DNA of 64,000 nucleotides from Streptococcus parasanguinis (GTDB lineage Bacteria; Bacillota; Bacilli; Lactobacillales; Streptococcaceae), in assembly GCA_905188195.1 (NCBI GenBank), contig CAJJKY010000002.1, positions 62,001-126,000 of the forward strand. The letters run 5' to 3'. Both the position numbers and the translations under genes were made by a program. Below, piece after piece: positions 24,739 to 32,418 of the stretch; the stretch's first letter is position 1, and each line of letters opens with the position of its first letter. The notes beneath the pieces were generated by a model. It saw nothing but the letters and a program-made list of their open reading frames with translations, did not search any database and had not been told where the DNA came from.

Positions 24739-24778
24739 ACAACTTGTATGTAAATAAATGAAGAGAGGCATGTTTGGT

Positions 24779-26989
24779 ATGATCACCTTGAGAGAAGAAA
24801 AACTGAGAATGGCCCCGGATATTTTTGTTGAAAAACGAGATGGCCGTCGTGTTCCATTCGATGTTGAAAAAATTTATAAAGCCTTGTTGAAGGCGACAGA
24901 AGAAGTGACTTCTCTCACTCCCGTGATGGAAGCCAAACTAGAAGCCATTGTCGATCGTGTGATCGCAGAGATTTTGGAACGTTTTCCAAATGGCGTGAAG
25001 ATCTATGAGATTCAAAATGTCGTCGAGCATGAATTGCTTCAAGCTAATGAATATGCGATTGCAGAGAGCTACATTACTTATCGCACCCAGCGTGATTTTG
25101 AGCGCTCAAAAGCGACGGATATCAACTTTACGATTGGCAAACTCCTCAATAAGGACCAAGCCGTCGTCAATGAAAACGCCAACAAGGACAGTGATGTCTT
25201 TAACACGCAACGGGACTTGACAGCAGGGATCGTTGGTAAGTCTATTGGTCTTAAAATGTTGCCCAAACACGTAGCCAATGCTCACCAAAAAGGGGACATC
25301 CACTACCATGATTTGGACTATAGCCCTTATACACCGATGACCAATTGCTGTTTGATCGATTTTGAAGGCATGCTCAGAAATGGCTTTAAGATCGGGAACG
25401 CAGAAGTCGAAAGTCCTAAGTCTATCCAAACTGCAACGGCACAAATCTCGCAGATTATTGCCAATGTGGCCTCTAGTCAGTATGGTGGCTGTTCAGCAGA
25501 CCGGATCGATGAAGTCTTGGCCCCTTATGCAGAAAAGAACTACCAAAAACACTTAGCGGATGCCAAAGAGTGGGTACTTCCTGAAAAGCAAGAGGACTAT
25601 GCTTGGAGTAAGACTCAAAAAGACATCTATGATGCCATGCAATCGCTAGAATATGAGATCAATACCCTCTTTACTTCAAACGGGCAAACTCCTTTCACTT
25701 CGCTTGGTTTTGGCCTTGGAACCAATCGCTTCGAACGGGAAATCCAAAAGGCGATTCTGGAAATTCGGATTAAGGGTCTTGGATCGGAACATCGGACAGC
25801 CATTTTTCCAAAATTGATCTTTACCCTCAAGCGGGGACTCAACCTAGAACCTGGAACGCCTAACTATGATATCAAGCAATTGGCCTTGGAATGTGCGACG
25901 AAACGCATGTATCCAGATGTCCTCTCTTATGACAAGATTGTCGAATTGACAGGCTCCTTCAAGGTGCCCATGGGATGTCGCTCTTTCCTTCAAGGTTGGA
26001 AGGACGAGAATGGTGTGGAAGTCAATTCTGGCCGGATGAACCTTGGAGTAGTGACGGTCAATTTACCTCGAATTGCCTTGGAATCTGGCGGAGACAAGGA
26101 GAAATTCTGGCAAATCTTTAATGAACGGATGAACATCGCTGAAGATGCCTTGGTTTACCGGGTGGAACGCACCAAAGAAGCGACACCAGCTAATGCGCCA
26201 ATTCTCTACCAATATGGGGCTTTCGGGAAACGCTTGGGCAAATATGACCAGGTAGATCAGCTCTTCCGTCATCGCAGAGCAACCGTTTCTCTTGGCTATA
26301 TCGGACTCTATGAAGTTGCAACCGTCTTTTATGGTCCAAATTGGGAACACAATCCAGAAGCCAAACAATTCACGATCGATATCATCAAGGATATGAAAGC
26401 GCGCGTGGAAGAATGGTCTGACCAGTATGATTACCACTTCTCTATCTATTCGACACCGTCAGAAAGCTTGACAGACCGCTTCTGTCGCCTGGATACGGAG
26501 AAATTTGGGAAGGTTCCAGATATCACAGACAAGGAATACTACACCAATAGTTTCCACTACGATGTTCGTAAGAACCCAACCCCATTTGAGAAGTTGGATT
26601 TTGAAAAAGTATATCCTGAAGCAGGGGCGTCTGGTGGTTTCATCCACTATTGTGAGTACCCAGTTCTCCAACAGAATCCAAAAGCCCTTGAAGCGGTTTG
26701 GGATTATGCCTATGACAGGGTCGGTTATCTCGGAACCAATACGCCGATTGACCGTTGTTACAAGTGTGATTTCGAAGGAGATTTCACGCCGACTGAGCGC
26801 GGATTTGCTTGTCCAAACTGTGGCAATAGCGATCCGAAAACGGTCGATGTGGTCAAACGGACCTGTGGTTATCTAGGAAACCCTCAAGCCCGTCCGATGG
26901 TCAATGGACGACATAAGGAAATCGCTGCACGTGTCAAACACATGAATGGATCCACTATCAAATCAGCTGGTCACCAAGTGACAGATTAG
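24779..26989 (+). CDS. nrdD: Anaerobic (class III) ribonucleoside-triphosphate reductase
   Basis: 736 residues from ATG 24779; in-frame ATGs at 24758 and 24770 also exist, but the AAGAGAGG element is best spaced for 24779. Contains the N-terminal ATP-cone (VEKRDGRRVPFDVEKI) for allosteric control, the glycyl radical enzyme core, a C-terminal zinc site (CYKCDFEG ... CPNCGN), and the radical site RTCGYLG (Gly about 697). Reduces NTPs to dNTPs under anaerobiosis using formate. Heads an operon of nrdD, a 46-codon gene, a GNAT gene and nrdG; NrdR-like boxes precede it. Confidence 0.97.
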   Translation: MITLREEKLRMAPDIFVEKRDGRRVPFDVEKIYKALLKATEEVTSLTPVMEAKLEAIVDRVIAEILERFPNGVKIYEIQNVVEHELLQANEYAIAESYITYRTQRDFERSKATDINFTIGKLLNKDQAVVNENANKDSDVFNTQRDLTAGIVGKSIGLKMLPKHVANAHQKGDIHYHDLDYSPYTPMTNCCLIDFEGMLRNGFKIGNAEVESPKSIQTATAQISQIIANVASSQYGGCSADRIDEVLAPYAEKNYQKHLADAKEWVLPEKQEDYAWSKTQKDIYDAMQSLEYEINTLFTSNGQTPFTSLGFGLGTNRFEREIQKAILEIRIKGLGSEHRTAIFPKLIFTLKRGLNLEPGTPNYDIKQLALECATKRMYPDVLSYDKIVELTGSFKVPMGCRSFLQGWKDENGVEVNSGRMNLGVVTVNLPRIALESGGDKEKFWQIFNERMNIAEDALVYRVERTKEATPANAPILYQYGAFGKRLGKYDQVDQLFRHRRATVSLGYIGLYEVATVFYGPNWEHNPEAKQFTIDIIKDMKARVEEWSDQYDYHFSIYSTPSESLTDRFCRLDTEKFGKVPDITDKEYYTNSFHYDVRKNPTPFEKLDFEKVYPEAGASGGFIHYCEYPVLQQNPKALEAVWDYAYDRVGYLGTNTPIDRCYKCDFEGDFTPTERGFACPNCGNSDPKTVDVVKRTCGYLGNPQARPMVNGRHKEIAARVKHMNGSTIKSAGHQVTD

Positions 26990-27000
26990 AAAAGGATATT

Positions 27001-27141
27001 ATGGGAAAATACCAATTAGATGATAAAGGTAAGGCTCAGGTTCAACGATTCCATGAGAAGCATTCAAAGGGTGGAATCAATAAAAAAGACCTAGTAGCTA
27101 GCCTGAGAGAACAATTTTTAAATAAGAATAAGAAAAAGTGA
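27001..27141 (+). CDS. 46-residue conserved small protein in the nrdD-nrdG operon
   Basis: ATG 27001 to TGA 27139-27141, 46 codons, 11 nt after the nrdD stop and preceded by GAAAAGGATATT. Translation begins MGKYQLDDKGKAQVQRFHEK and ends REQFLNKNKKK: soluble, basic, probably helical. An equivalent tiny gene sits between nrdD and the acetyltransferase gene in pneumococci, so it is probably real. Function unknown. Its stop codon lies inside the UUCG hairpin that follows, so translation would affect folding of that hairpin. Confidence 0.78.
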   Translation: MGKYQLDDKGKAQVQRFHEKHSKGGINKKDLVASLREQFLNKNKKK

Positions 27142-27160
27142 GAGTTCGCTCTCGCTTTTC
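27138..27160 (+). terminator. UUCG-capped hairpin after the 46-codon gene
   Basis: GTGAGAG-TTCG-CTCTCGC-TTTTCTC, one G-U pair, ultra-stable tetraloop. It overlaps the stop codon and sits inside an operon whose last gene (nrdG) is needed with nrdD, so partial read-through is expected. Confidence 0.75.
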
Positions 27161-27180
27161 TCGTATAGGGGGAGGTAAAG

Positions 27181-27681
27181 ATGGAATTACGTAGACCAAC
27201 ATTAGCAGATAAAGAAACCATTCTAAACATGATGACAGAGTTCGAAGAGACCCAGTCGGCCCACGACGGCGGCTTTTGGGATGCTGAGAACTTTGATTAT
27301 GAGGAGTGGCTAGAAACTAACCTTAATAAAGAAATGGGAATAGGATTGCCTGAAAATCGCGTTCCATCAATTCAGTTCGTATTGTTTGATGAATCAGGCC
27401 ATGCTTTAGGTTTTTTGAATCTACGGCTGAGACTAAATGAGGGATTGCTGAATTATGCTGGTCATATCGGGTATTCCATCCGCCCTTCTGAAAGGGGCAA
27501 AGACTATGCAAAAGAAGCTCTTCATCAAGGTCTGCAAGTAGCTAAAGAAAAGAACATCCATCGTGCTCTGGTGACTTGTAGCACGGACAATCCGGCCAGT
27601 CGAGCGGTGATTCTAGCTAATGGCGGCCAATTTGAAGATGTTCGAAATGGAACGGAGCGTTATTGGATAGAAGTGGAGTAG
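27181..27681 (+). CDS. GNAT-family N-acetyltransferase
   Basis: 166 residues. Acetyl-CoA binding signature in the second half (IGYSIRPSERGKDYAKEAL, the R/Q-x-x-G-x-A-type loop), followed by strand and helix elements ending in NGTERYWIEVE. Preceded by GGGGGAGG. Lies between the 46-codon gene and nrdG, an order conserved in streptococci; substrate unknown. A role in ribonucleotide reduction is not indicated by the sequence. Confidence 0.9.
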   Translation: MELRRPTLADKETILNMMTEFEETQSAHDGGFWDAENFDYEEWLETNLNKEMGIGLPENRVPSIQFVLFDESGHALGFLNLRLRLNEGLLNYAGHIGYSIRPSERGKDYAKEALHQGLQVAKEKNIHRALVTCSTDNPASRAVILANGGQFEDVRNGTERYWIEVE

Positions 27682-27685
27682 AAGG

Positions 27686-28291
27686 ATGACATGGAATACA
27701 CCAAAACCAGGCGAATGGAAGAGTGAGGAGCTGAGTAAGGGGCGAATCATTGACTATAAGGCCTTTAACTTTGTGGATGGCGAAGGCGTTCGCAACTCCC
27801 TCTATGTCAGTGGCTGTATGTTTCACTGTGAAGGCTGCTATAATGCAGCAACTTGGTCTTTCAACGCTGGCATTCCCTATACCAAAGAGTTAGAAGAGCA
27901 GATCATGGCCGATTTGGCCCAACCCTATGTTCAGGGCTTGACCCTGCTTGGGGGCGAACCTTTTCTCAACACTGGTATCCTGCTGCCCTTGGTCAAGCGC
28001 GTGAAAAGAGAATTGCCTGACAAAGATATCTGGTCTTGGACGGGCTACACTTGGGAAGAAATGATGTTAGAAACGCCTGATAAACTGGAGCTCTTGTCGC
28101 TGATTGATATCCTGGTCGATGGACGGTATGATAAAAGCAAACGCAACCTCATGTTGCAGTTTCGTGGTTCTTCCAACCAGCGGATTATTGATGTTCAAAA
28201 ATCCCTCAAAGAAGGAAAAGTCGTCATCTGGGACAAGCTCAATGATGGCAAGGAAAGTTTTGAGCAGGTCAAACGAGATGATCTTTTGTAG
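27686..28291 (+). CDS. nrdG: Anaerobic ribonucleotide reductase activating protein
   Basis: 201 residues. Radical-SAM enzyme that installs the glycyl radical on NrdD. The CxxxCxxC cluster motif is visible as CMFHCEGC (about residues 44-51), followed by the SAM-binding LTLLGGEPFL. The start ATG 27686 follows the acetyltransferase stop by 4 nt with GGAG 7 nt upstream. Last gene of the nrdD operon. Rep-2 copy B lies directly downstream. Confidence 0.96.
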   Translation: MTWNTPKPGEWKSEELSKGRIIDYKAFNFVDGEGVRNSLYVSGCMFHCEGCYNAATWSFNAGIPYTKELEEQIMADLAQPYVQGLTLLGGEPFLNTGILLPLVKRVKRELPDKDIWSWTGYTWEEMMLETPDKLELLSLIDILVDGRYDKSKRNLMLQFRGSSNQRIIDVQKSLKEGKVVIWDKLNDGKESFEQVKRDDLL

Positions 28292-28296
28292 ATCTT

Positions 28297-28325
28297 CACA
28301 AACCTGGTTTTTCACTCGGTTCAGA
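28297..28325 (+). terminator. Decayed left terminator after nrdG
   Basis: AAACCTGGTTTTTCACTCGGTT, about 19 of 23 positions shared with the intact hairpin at 28579. Two mismatches weaken the stem. Confidence 0.5.
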
Positions 28326-28337
28326 TTGAAGACAAAG

Positions 28338-28492
28338 TCATCTTAGAAACTTCCCTTAGGTGAGTACGGACGTCAGCGAACTTCGAAGAAGTTCCATGAC
28401 TTAGTTTTGAACCTAAAGTTTCAAAACTCCCGAGCGCTAGAAACAATAGTGTTTCTAGCGCTTTTCTCACGGCGGAAAGTTTCAGTAGATGA
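28338..28492. repeat. Rep-2 copy B (155-nt core)
   Basis: TIRs TCATCTTAGAAACTTCCC / GGAAAGTTTCAGTAGATGA. Conserved TTAGGTGAGTACGGACGTC, then three hairpins: GAACTTC/GAAGTTC; GTTTTGA/TCAAAAC; GCGCTAGAAAC/GTTTCTAGCGC by extension of the arms. Then CTCAC closing on GTGAG. The tail AAACAGCTTGTCTACATTCTC leads into the right terminator. Confidence 0.85.
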
Positions 28493-28578
28493 TTGAATAA
28501 GACTAAAAAGTATCTCATTTTAATTTGTTAGGCATCCATTAACTTCTTTGATGTAATAAACAGCTTGTCTACATTCTC

Positions 28579-28605
28579 AAACCGGGTGTTTCACCCGGTT
28601 TTTTT
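28579..28605 (+). terminator. Intact right terminator beyond Rep-2 copy B
   Basis: AACCGGGTG-TTT-CACCCGGTT followed by TTTTT; duplicate of the decayed hairpin at 28297. Confidence 0.9.
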
Positions 28606-28645
28606 GGATTTTCTGCATAAGTATACAAGGGATTTTGCTTATTTT

Positions 28646-28659
28646 AGAAAGCGCTTACT
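28646..28659. promoter_or_regulatory. cre-like site upstream of the polysaccharide operon
   Basis: AGAAAGCGCTTACT compared with cre TGWAANCGNTNWCA: only the terminal bases differ. About 60 bp upstream of the operon -10, it could link polysaccharide synthesis to CcpA. Confidence 0.5.
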
Positions 28660-28717
28660 TTACAAATGTCCATAATGGACAAAAAAGTGATAATTAATGC
28701 ATTTTTTGCTAAAAATA

Positions 28718-28751
28718 TGTTACAATAAACATGATTAGGACTAATTGGAGG
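28718..28751 (+). promoter_or_regulatory. Polysaccharide operon promoter and wzg RBS
   Basis: Extended -10 TGT-TACAAT (28718-28726) and TTGGAGG (28745-28751), 5 nt before ATG 28757. Confidence 0.6.
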
Positions 28752-28756
28752 TATTT

Positions 28757-30226
28757 ATGTCACAAAGGAGACGGAGTCGTCGTTCAGAGCATAAGTGGGG
28801 GCAATTGCGAATCGTTAATTCCGTATTGCTTATTTTTTTGCTTATGACCGCGAGTTGGGCGACCTATACCATGTTGGCCAATAACATCTTGGGTTTTCGC
28901 TATGTCAATGTTCTCGTGATGGTACTACTAGCTGTTTTCTTGCTCTTGTCAGCTTGGTTTGTGATCAAAAATCAGGCCAAAAAGACAACTTTGGTCCTGC
29001 TTCTTGTCGGCTTATTGGCGAGTTCAGGAGTTTTGTTTGCTAGTCAACAGCTGCTAAATCTGACGAGTAATGTCAATGGCCATTCTAACTATACAGAGTT
29101 TGAGATGGCTGTCTATGTCAAGAAAGACAGTGACATCAAAGACATCAAAGAAATCAAGGAAGTGGTGGCACCAAAGGGCAACAATAATGAAGCCAATCTC
29201 ACGGCCCTCTTGGACAATATCAAAAAGACCAAGGGTCAGGAAATTTCTGTAGTGGATGCACCGACTTATCTAGATGCCTATAAGAGCCTGCAAGAAGGGA
29301 ATGCTTCTGCCATGGTGCTCAACAGTACCTTTGAAGATACTATCGCTGCTGAAGATGCCGACTATGCGAAGAAGTTGAAGAAAATCTATTCCTACAAGAT
29401 TCGAAAAGAAGTGGCAGCGACGAGCAAGGTGTCTGCCAATGCGGATGTCTTTAACATCTATGTCAGCGGGATCGATACCTATGGCCCAGTAACTTCGGTT
29501 TCTCGATCAGATGTCAATATCATCATGACTGTCAATCGGAAGACCAAGCAAGTTCTGTTGACAACGACGCCGCGGGATGCCTATGTACCGATTGCAGATG
29601 GTGGTAACAACCAAAATGATAAGTTGACCCATGCGGGGATCTACGGTGTGGATGCTTCCATTCATACACTTGAAAATCTCTATGATATCAAGCTCAACTA
29701 CTATGTTCGTCTCAATTTCACGTCCTTCCTCAAGTTGATTGACCTTCTAGGGGGGATCGATGTGGAAAATGACCAAGAATTCACGAGCTTGCACGGGAAG
29801 TTCCATTTCCCAGTAGGAAAGGTCCATTTGAATTCAGAGCAAGCGCTTGGTTTTGTCCGAGAACGCTACTCTCTTCAAGGTGGTGACAATGACCGTGGGA
29901 AAAACCAAGAAAAAGTCATTGCGGCCATTATCAAAAAGTTGACCTCTACTAAGGTCTTAAGCAACTACAATGAGATTATCGGAAACCTCCAAGATTCTGT
30001 CCAAACCAACATGCAGTTGCCAACTATGATGAACTTGATCAATACCCAGCTAGAAACGGGTGGTTCTTATGAGGTGACTTCACAAGCGATCACCGGACAA
30101 GGACGAAATGACTTGCCATCTTATGCTATGCCTGGTTACAACCTTTATGTCATGGAGTTGGATCAAGCGAGCTTGACCAAGGCTAAGGAAACCATTCAAA
30201 AAGTGATGGAAGGAAAAGAAAAATGA
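28757..30226 (+). CDS. wzg: LytR-CpsA-Psr (LCP) ligase, Wzg/CpsA
   Basis: 489 residues from ATG 28757, chosen over TTG 28745 which lies inside the RBS. Three N-terminal membrane segments (about 20-100), an accessory extracellular domain (about 110-220) and the LCP domain (about 235-370) with TTTPRDAYVPIADG, DKLTHAGIYG and GGIDVENDQEFTS plus FVRERYSLQGGDNDRG. LCP enzymes transfer lipid-linked polymers to peptidoglycan. First gene of the operon; stop overlaps wzh (ATGA). Confidence 0.95.
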   Translation: MSQRRRSRRSEHKWGQLRIVNSVLLIFLLMTASWATYTMLANNILGFRYVNVLVMVLLAVFLLLSAWFVIKNQAKKTTLVLLLVGLLASSGVLFASQQLLNLTSNVNGHSNYTEFEMAVYVKKDSDIKDIKEIKEVVAPKGNNNEANLTALLDNIKKTKGQEISVVDAPTYLDAYKSLQEGNASAMVLNSTFEDTIAAEDADYAKKLKKIYSYKIRKEVAATSKVSANADVFNIYVSGIDTYGPVTSVSRSDVNIIMTVNRKTKQVLLTTTPRDAYVPIADGGNNQNDKLTHAGIYGVDASIHTLENLYDIKLNYYVRLNFTSFLKLIDLLGGIDVENDQEFTSLHGKFHFPVGKVHLNSEQALGFVRERYSLQGGDNDRGKNQEKVIAAIIKKLTSTKVLSNYNEIIGNLQDSVQTNMQLPTMMNLINTQLETGGSYEVTSQAITGQGRNDLPSYAMPGYNLYVMELDQASLTKAKETIQKVMEGKEK

Positions 30227-30954
30227 TTGATATCCATTCGCACATCGTCTTTGATGTGGATGATGGACCAAAGACAAGGGAAGATACCCGTGCCTTATTG
30301 GAAGAAAGCTATCGCCAAGGGGTCCGGACCATTATCTCGACTTCTCATCGTCGCAAGGGGATGTTTGAAACACCCGAAGGAAAAATTGCAGAAAATTTTC
30401 AAGAAGTAAAGGAAATTGCCGCTCAAGTCGCGCCGGACTTGAACATTCATTATGGAGCAGAGATCTACTTTACGAATGATGTCTTGAAAAAATTGGAAGA
30501 GAATATCTTTCCACGTTTGGCAGAGACGCGCTTTGCGCTGATCGAATTCAGTATGGGAACGCCTTACAAGGAGATTCATACAGCCTTGGACCGTTTGCTC
30601 CATCTGGGCATCACCCCAGTGGTGGCTCATATCGAGCGCTACAAGTGCTTGGAGAAAAACGAGGAGCGTGTGCAAGAGATGATTGACATGGGCTGCTACA
30701 TGCAGATCAATAGCTCGAGTGTTCTCAAGCCTCGCCTCTTTGGGGATGAGCAAAAACAACTGAAAAAACGAGCTCGGTACTTCTTAGAAAAAGACTTGGT
30801 CCACTTTGTGGCTAGTGATATGCACAATCTGGATAAACGACCGCCTTATATGGCAGAGGCCTATCGCTTGATCAAGGAAGAATACGGAGAACAGAGAGCT
30901 CAAAGGCTCTTTGTCAGCAATCAAGAACTCTTGTTAGCGGATGAATTAATCTAA
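30223..30954 (+). CDS. wzh: PHP-type protein tyrosine phosphatase, Wzh/CpsB
   Basis: 243 residues. Metal-dependent phosphatase of the PHP fold that dephosphorylates the tyrosine cluster on Wze. Metal ligands are visible at the N-terminus (MIDIHSHIVFDVDDG), in STSHRRKGMF, in HIERY and in ASDMHN. ATGA overlap with wzg indicates coupled translation. Normal length. Confidence 0.95.
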   Translation: MIDIHSHIVFDVDDGPKTREDTRALLEESYRQGVRTIISTSHRRKGMFETPEGKIAENFQEVKEIAAQVAPDLNIHYGAEIYFTNDVLKKLEENIFPRLAETRFALIEFSMGTPYKEIHTALDRLLHLGITPVVAHIERYKCLEKNEERVQEMIDMGCYMQINSSSVLKPRLFGDEQKQLKKRARYFLEKDLVHFVASDMHNLDKRPPYMAEAYRLIKEEYGEQRAQRLFVSNQELLLADELI

Positions 30955-30998
30955 CCATGAAACAGGTGGAGAGATCCACATGAAGGAGTAATTAGGAA

Positions 30999-31694
30999 AT
31001 GAACAATCAAGAAAATCAAGCAGTGGAAATTGATGTTTTCGCTATGCTGAAGACCCTATGGAAACGCAAGTTTTCGATCGTTTTGGTCGCTCTTGTCTTT
31101 GCCATCGCAGCATTTGGCTATAGTGCATTTTTAGCCAAGAAAGAATACCAAAGTACTAGCCGGATCTATGTGGTCAGTCGTCAAAACCAAGACAACAATG
31201 CCTTGACAAACTCTGATTTGCAGGCGGGGTCTTACTTGGTTAAAGACTACCGTGAGATCATCCTTTCTCAAAATGTCTTGAGTCAAGCCATCGAAGAATT
31301 GAAACTCGATATGACACCAGCTGAGTTGTCGAAAAAGATCAGTGTATCCGTTCCGACAGATACTCGTATCCTTTCGATCACGGCTAAGGACGGAAATCCA
31401 AAAGAGGCAGCTCGTATTGCCAATGGCCTTCGGAATGTAGCAGCTGAAAAGATCATCTCTGTAACCAAGGTGTCAGACGTTACGACCTTGGATGAAGCAG
31501 AAGTGCCTCAATCACCTTCTTCACCAAATATCCGACGCAATGTCCTTCTTGGCTTTATTGCTGGAGCAGGCCTCATGGTGGTGCTCATGGTCGTAGTAGA
31601 AGTCTTGGACGATCGTGTCAAGAGACCAGAAGATATCGAAGAGTTGATGGGCTTAACCTTGCTTGGTATTGTGCCAGATATTAAGAAACTGTAG
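30999..31694 (+). CDS. wzd: Polysaccharide co-polymerase / chain-length regulator, Wzd/CpsC
   Basis: 231 residues with two transmembrane helices (about 27-47 and 180-200) flanking an extracytoplasmic Wzz-type domain and a short cytoplasmic C-terminus ending in GLTLLGIVPDIKKL. This splits the Gram-negative Wzc into a membrane activator (this gene) and a kinase (next gene), as in other streptococci. RBS in AAGGAGTAATTAGG. Confidence 0.94.
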   Translation: MNNQENQAVEIDVFAMLKTLWKRKFSIVLVALVFAIAAFGYSAFLAKKEYQSTSRIYVVSRQNQDNNALTNSDLQAGSYLVKDYREIILSQNVLSQAIEELKLDMTPAELSKKISVSVPTDTRILSITAKDGNPKEAARIANGLRNVAAEKIISVTKVSDVTTLDEAEVPQSPSSPNIRRNVLLGFIAGAGLMVVLMVVVEVLDDRVKRPEDIEELMGLTLLGIVPDIKKL

Positions 31695-31706
31695 ACTGGG
31701 GATCGC

Positions 31707-32399
31707 ATGAATACGTTAGAAATTTCAAAAAACAAATTACAAGAAATTCGGAAGGCAGAAGAGTACTTCAATGCCCTTGCGACGAATATCCAATTGAGTG
31801 GGGTGGACTTAAAAGTCATCGCTATCTCATCTGTTCAAGAAAATGAAGGGAAATCAACCACTTCAACCAACTTGGCCGTTGCCTTTGCGCGTGCGGGTTA
31901 CAAGACCCTCTTGGTCGACTGTGATATCCGGAACTCTGTCATGACAGGGATTTTCCGTAGTCGGGATAAGATCCAAGGCTTGACTGACTTCTTATCTGGT
32001 CGTAGCCAATTGGACCAAATCTTGTATGCGACTGATTTTCCAAACTTGGATATCATCGAGTCTGGACAGGTCGCGCCAAACCCAACAGGTCTCTTGCAAA
32101 GCAAGAACTTCACTGTGATGATGGATGCCTTGCGTGAGCATTTTGACTACATCATTGTCGATACGCCTCCAATCGGGGTCGTGATCGATGCGGCCATTAT
32201 CGCCCAACGCTGTGATGGAACTGTCTTGATCACAGAATCTGGTGCCAATGGACGCAAGGCTGTCCAAAAGGCTAAGGAACAATTAGAACAAACAGGCACT
32301 CCTTTCTTAGGAGTCGTGCTCAATAAATTTAACATTAAAGCTGCTGAGTATGGTTCATACGGTGGATATGGATCTTACGGAGAGTACGGGAAAAAGTAA
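31707..32399 (+). CDS. wze: Tyrosine-protein kinase Wze/CpsD
   Basis: 230 residues, cytoplasmic BY-kinase. Walker A ENEGKSTTSTNLAVAFA (about residues 45-60), Walker A' LLVDCDIRNSVM, Walker B YIIVDTPPIG, and the C-terminal autophosphorylation cluster AEYGSYGGYGSYGEYGKK with five tyrosines. Acts with Wzd and is reset by Wzh to set polymer length and output. 12-nt gap from wzd. Confidence 0.95.
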   Translation: MNTLEISKNKLQEIRKAEEYFNALATNIQLSGVDLKVIAISSVQENEGKSTTSTNLAVAFARAGYKTLLVDCDIRNSVMTGIFRSRDKIQGLTDFLSGRSQLDQILYATDFPNLDIIESGQVAPNPTGLLQSKNFTVMMDALREHFDYIIVDTPPIGVVIDAAIIAQRCDGTVLITESGANGRKAVQKAKEQLEQTGTPFLGVVLNKFNIKAAEYGSYGGYGSYGEYGKK

Positions 32400-32418
32400 A
32401 GAATAGGATCGAGGGAAA

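Noticed and set aside
24758..24778. Earlier in-frame ATG starts for nrdD
   Set aside because: They overlap or precede the AAGAGAGG ribosome-binding element; the ATG at 24779 has better spacing, although the difference is only seven residues.
28321..28518. Minus-strand 65-codon frame in Rep-2 copy B
   Set aside because: Begins outside and ends inside the repeat, with no RBS. Copies A and B encode different peptides except for the shared repeat-encoded tail, and copy C has no such open frame.
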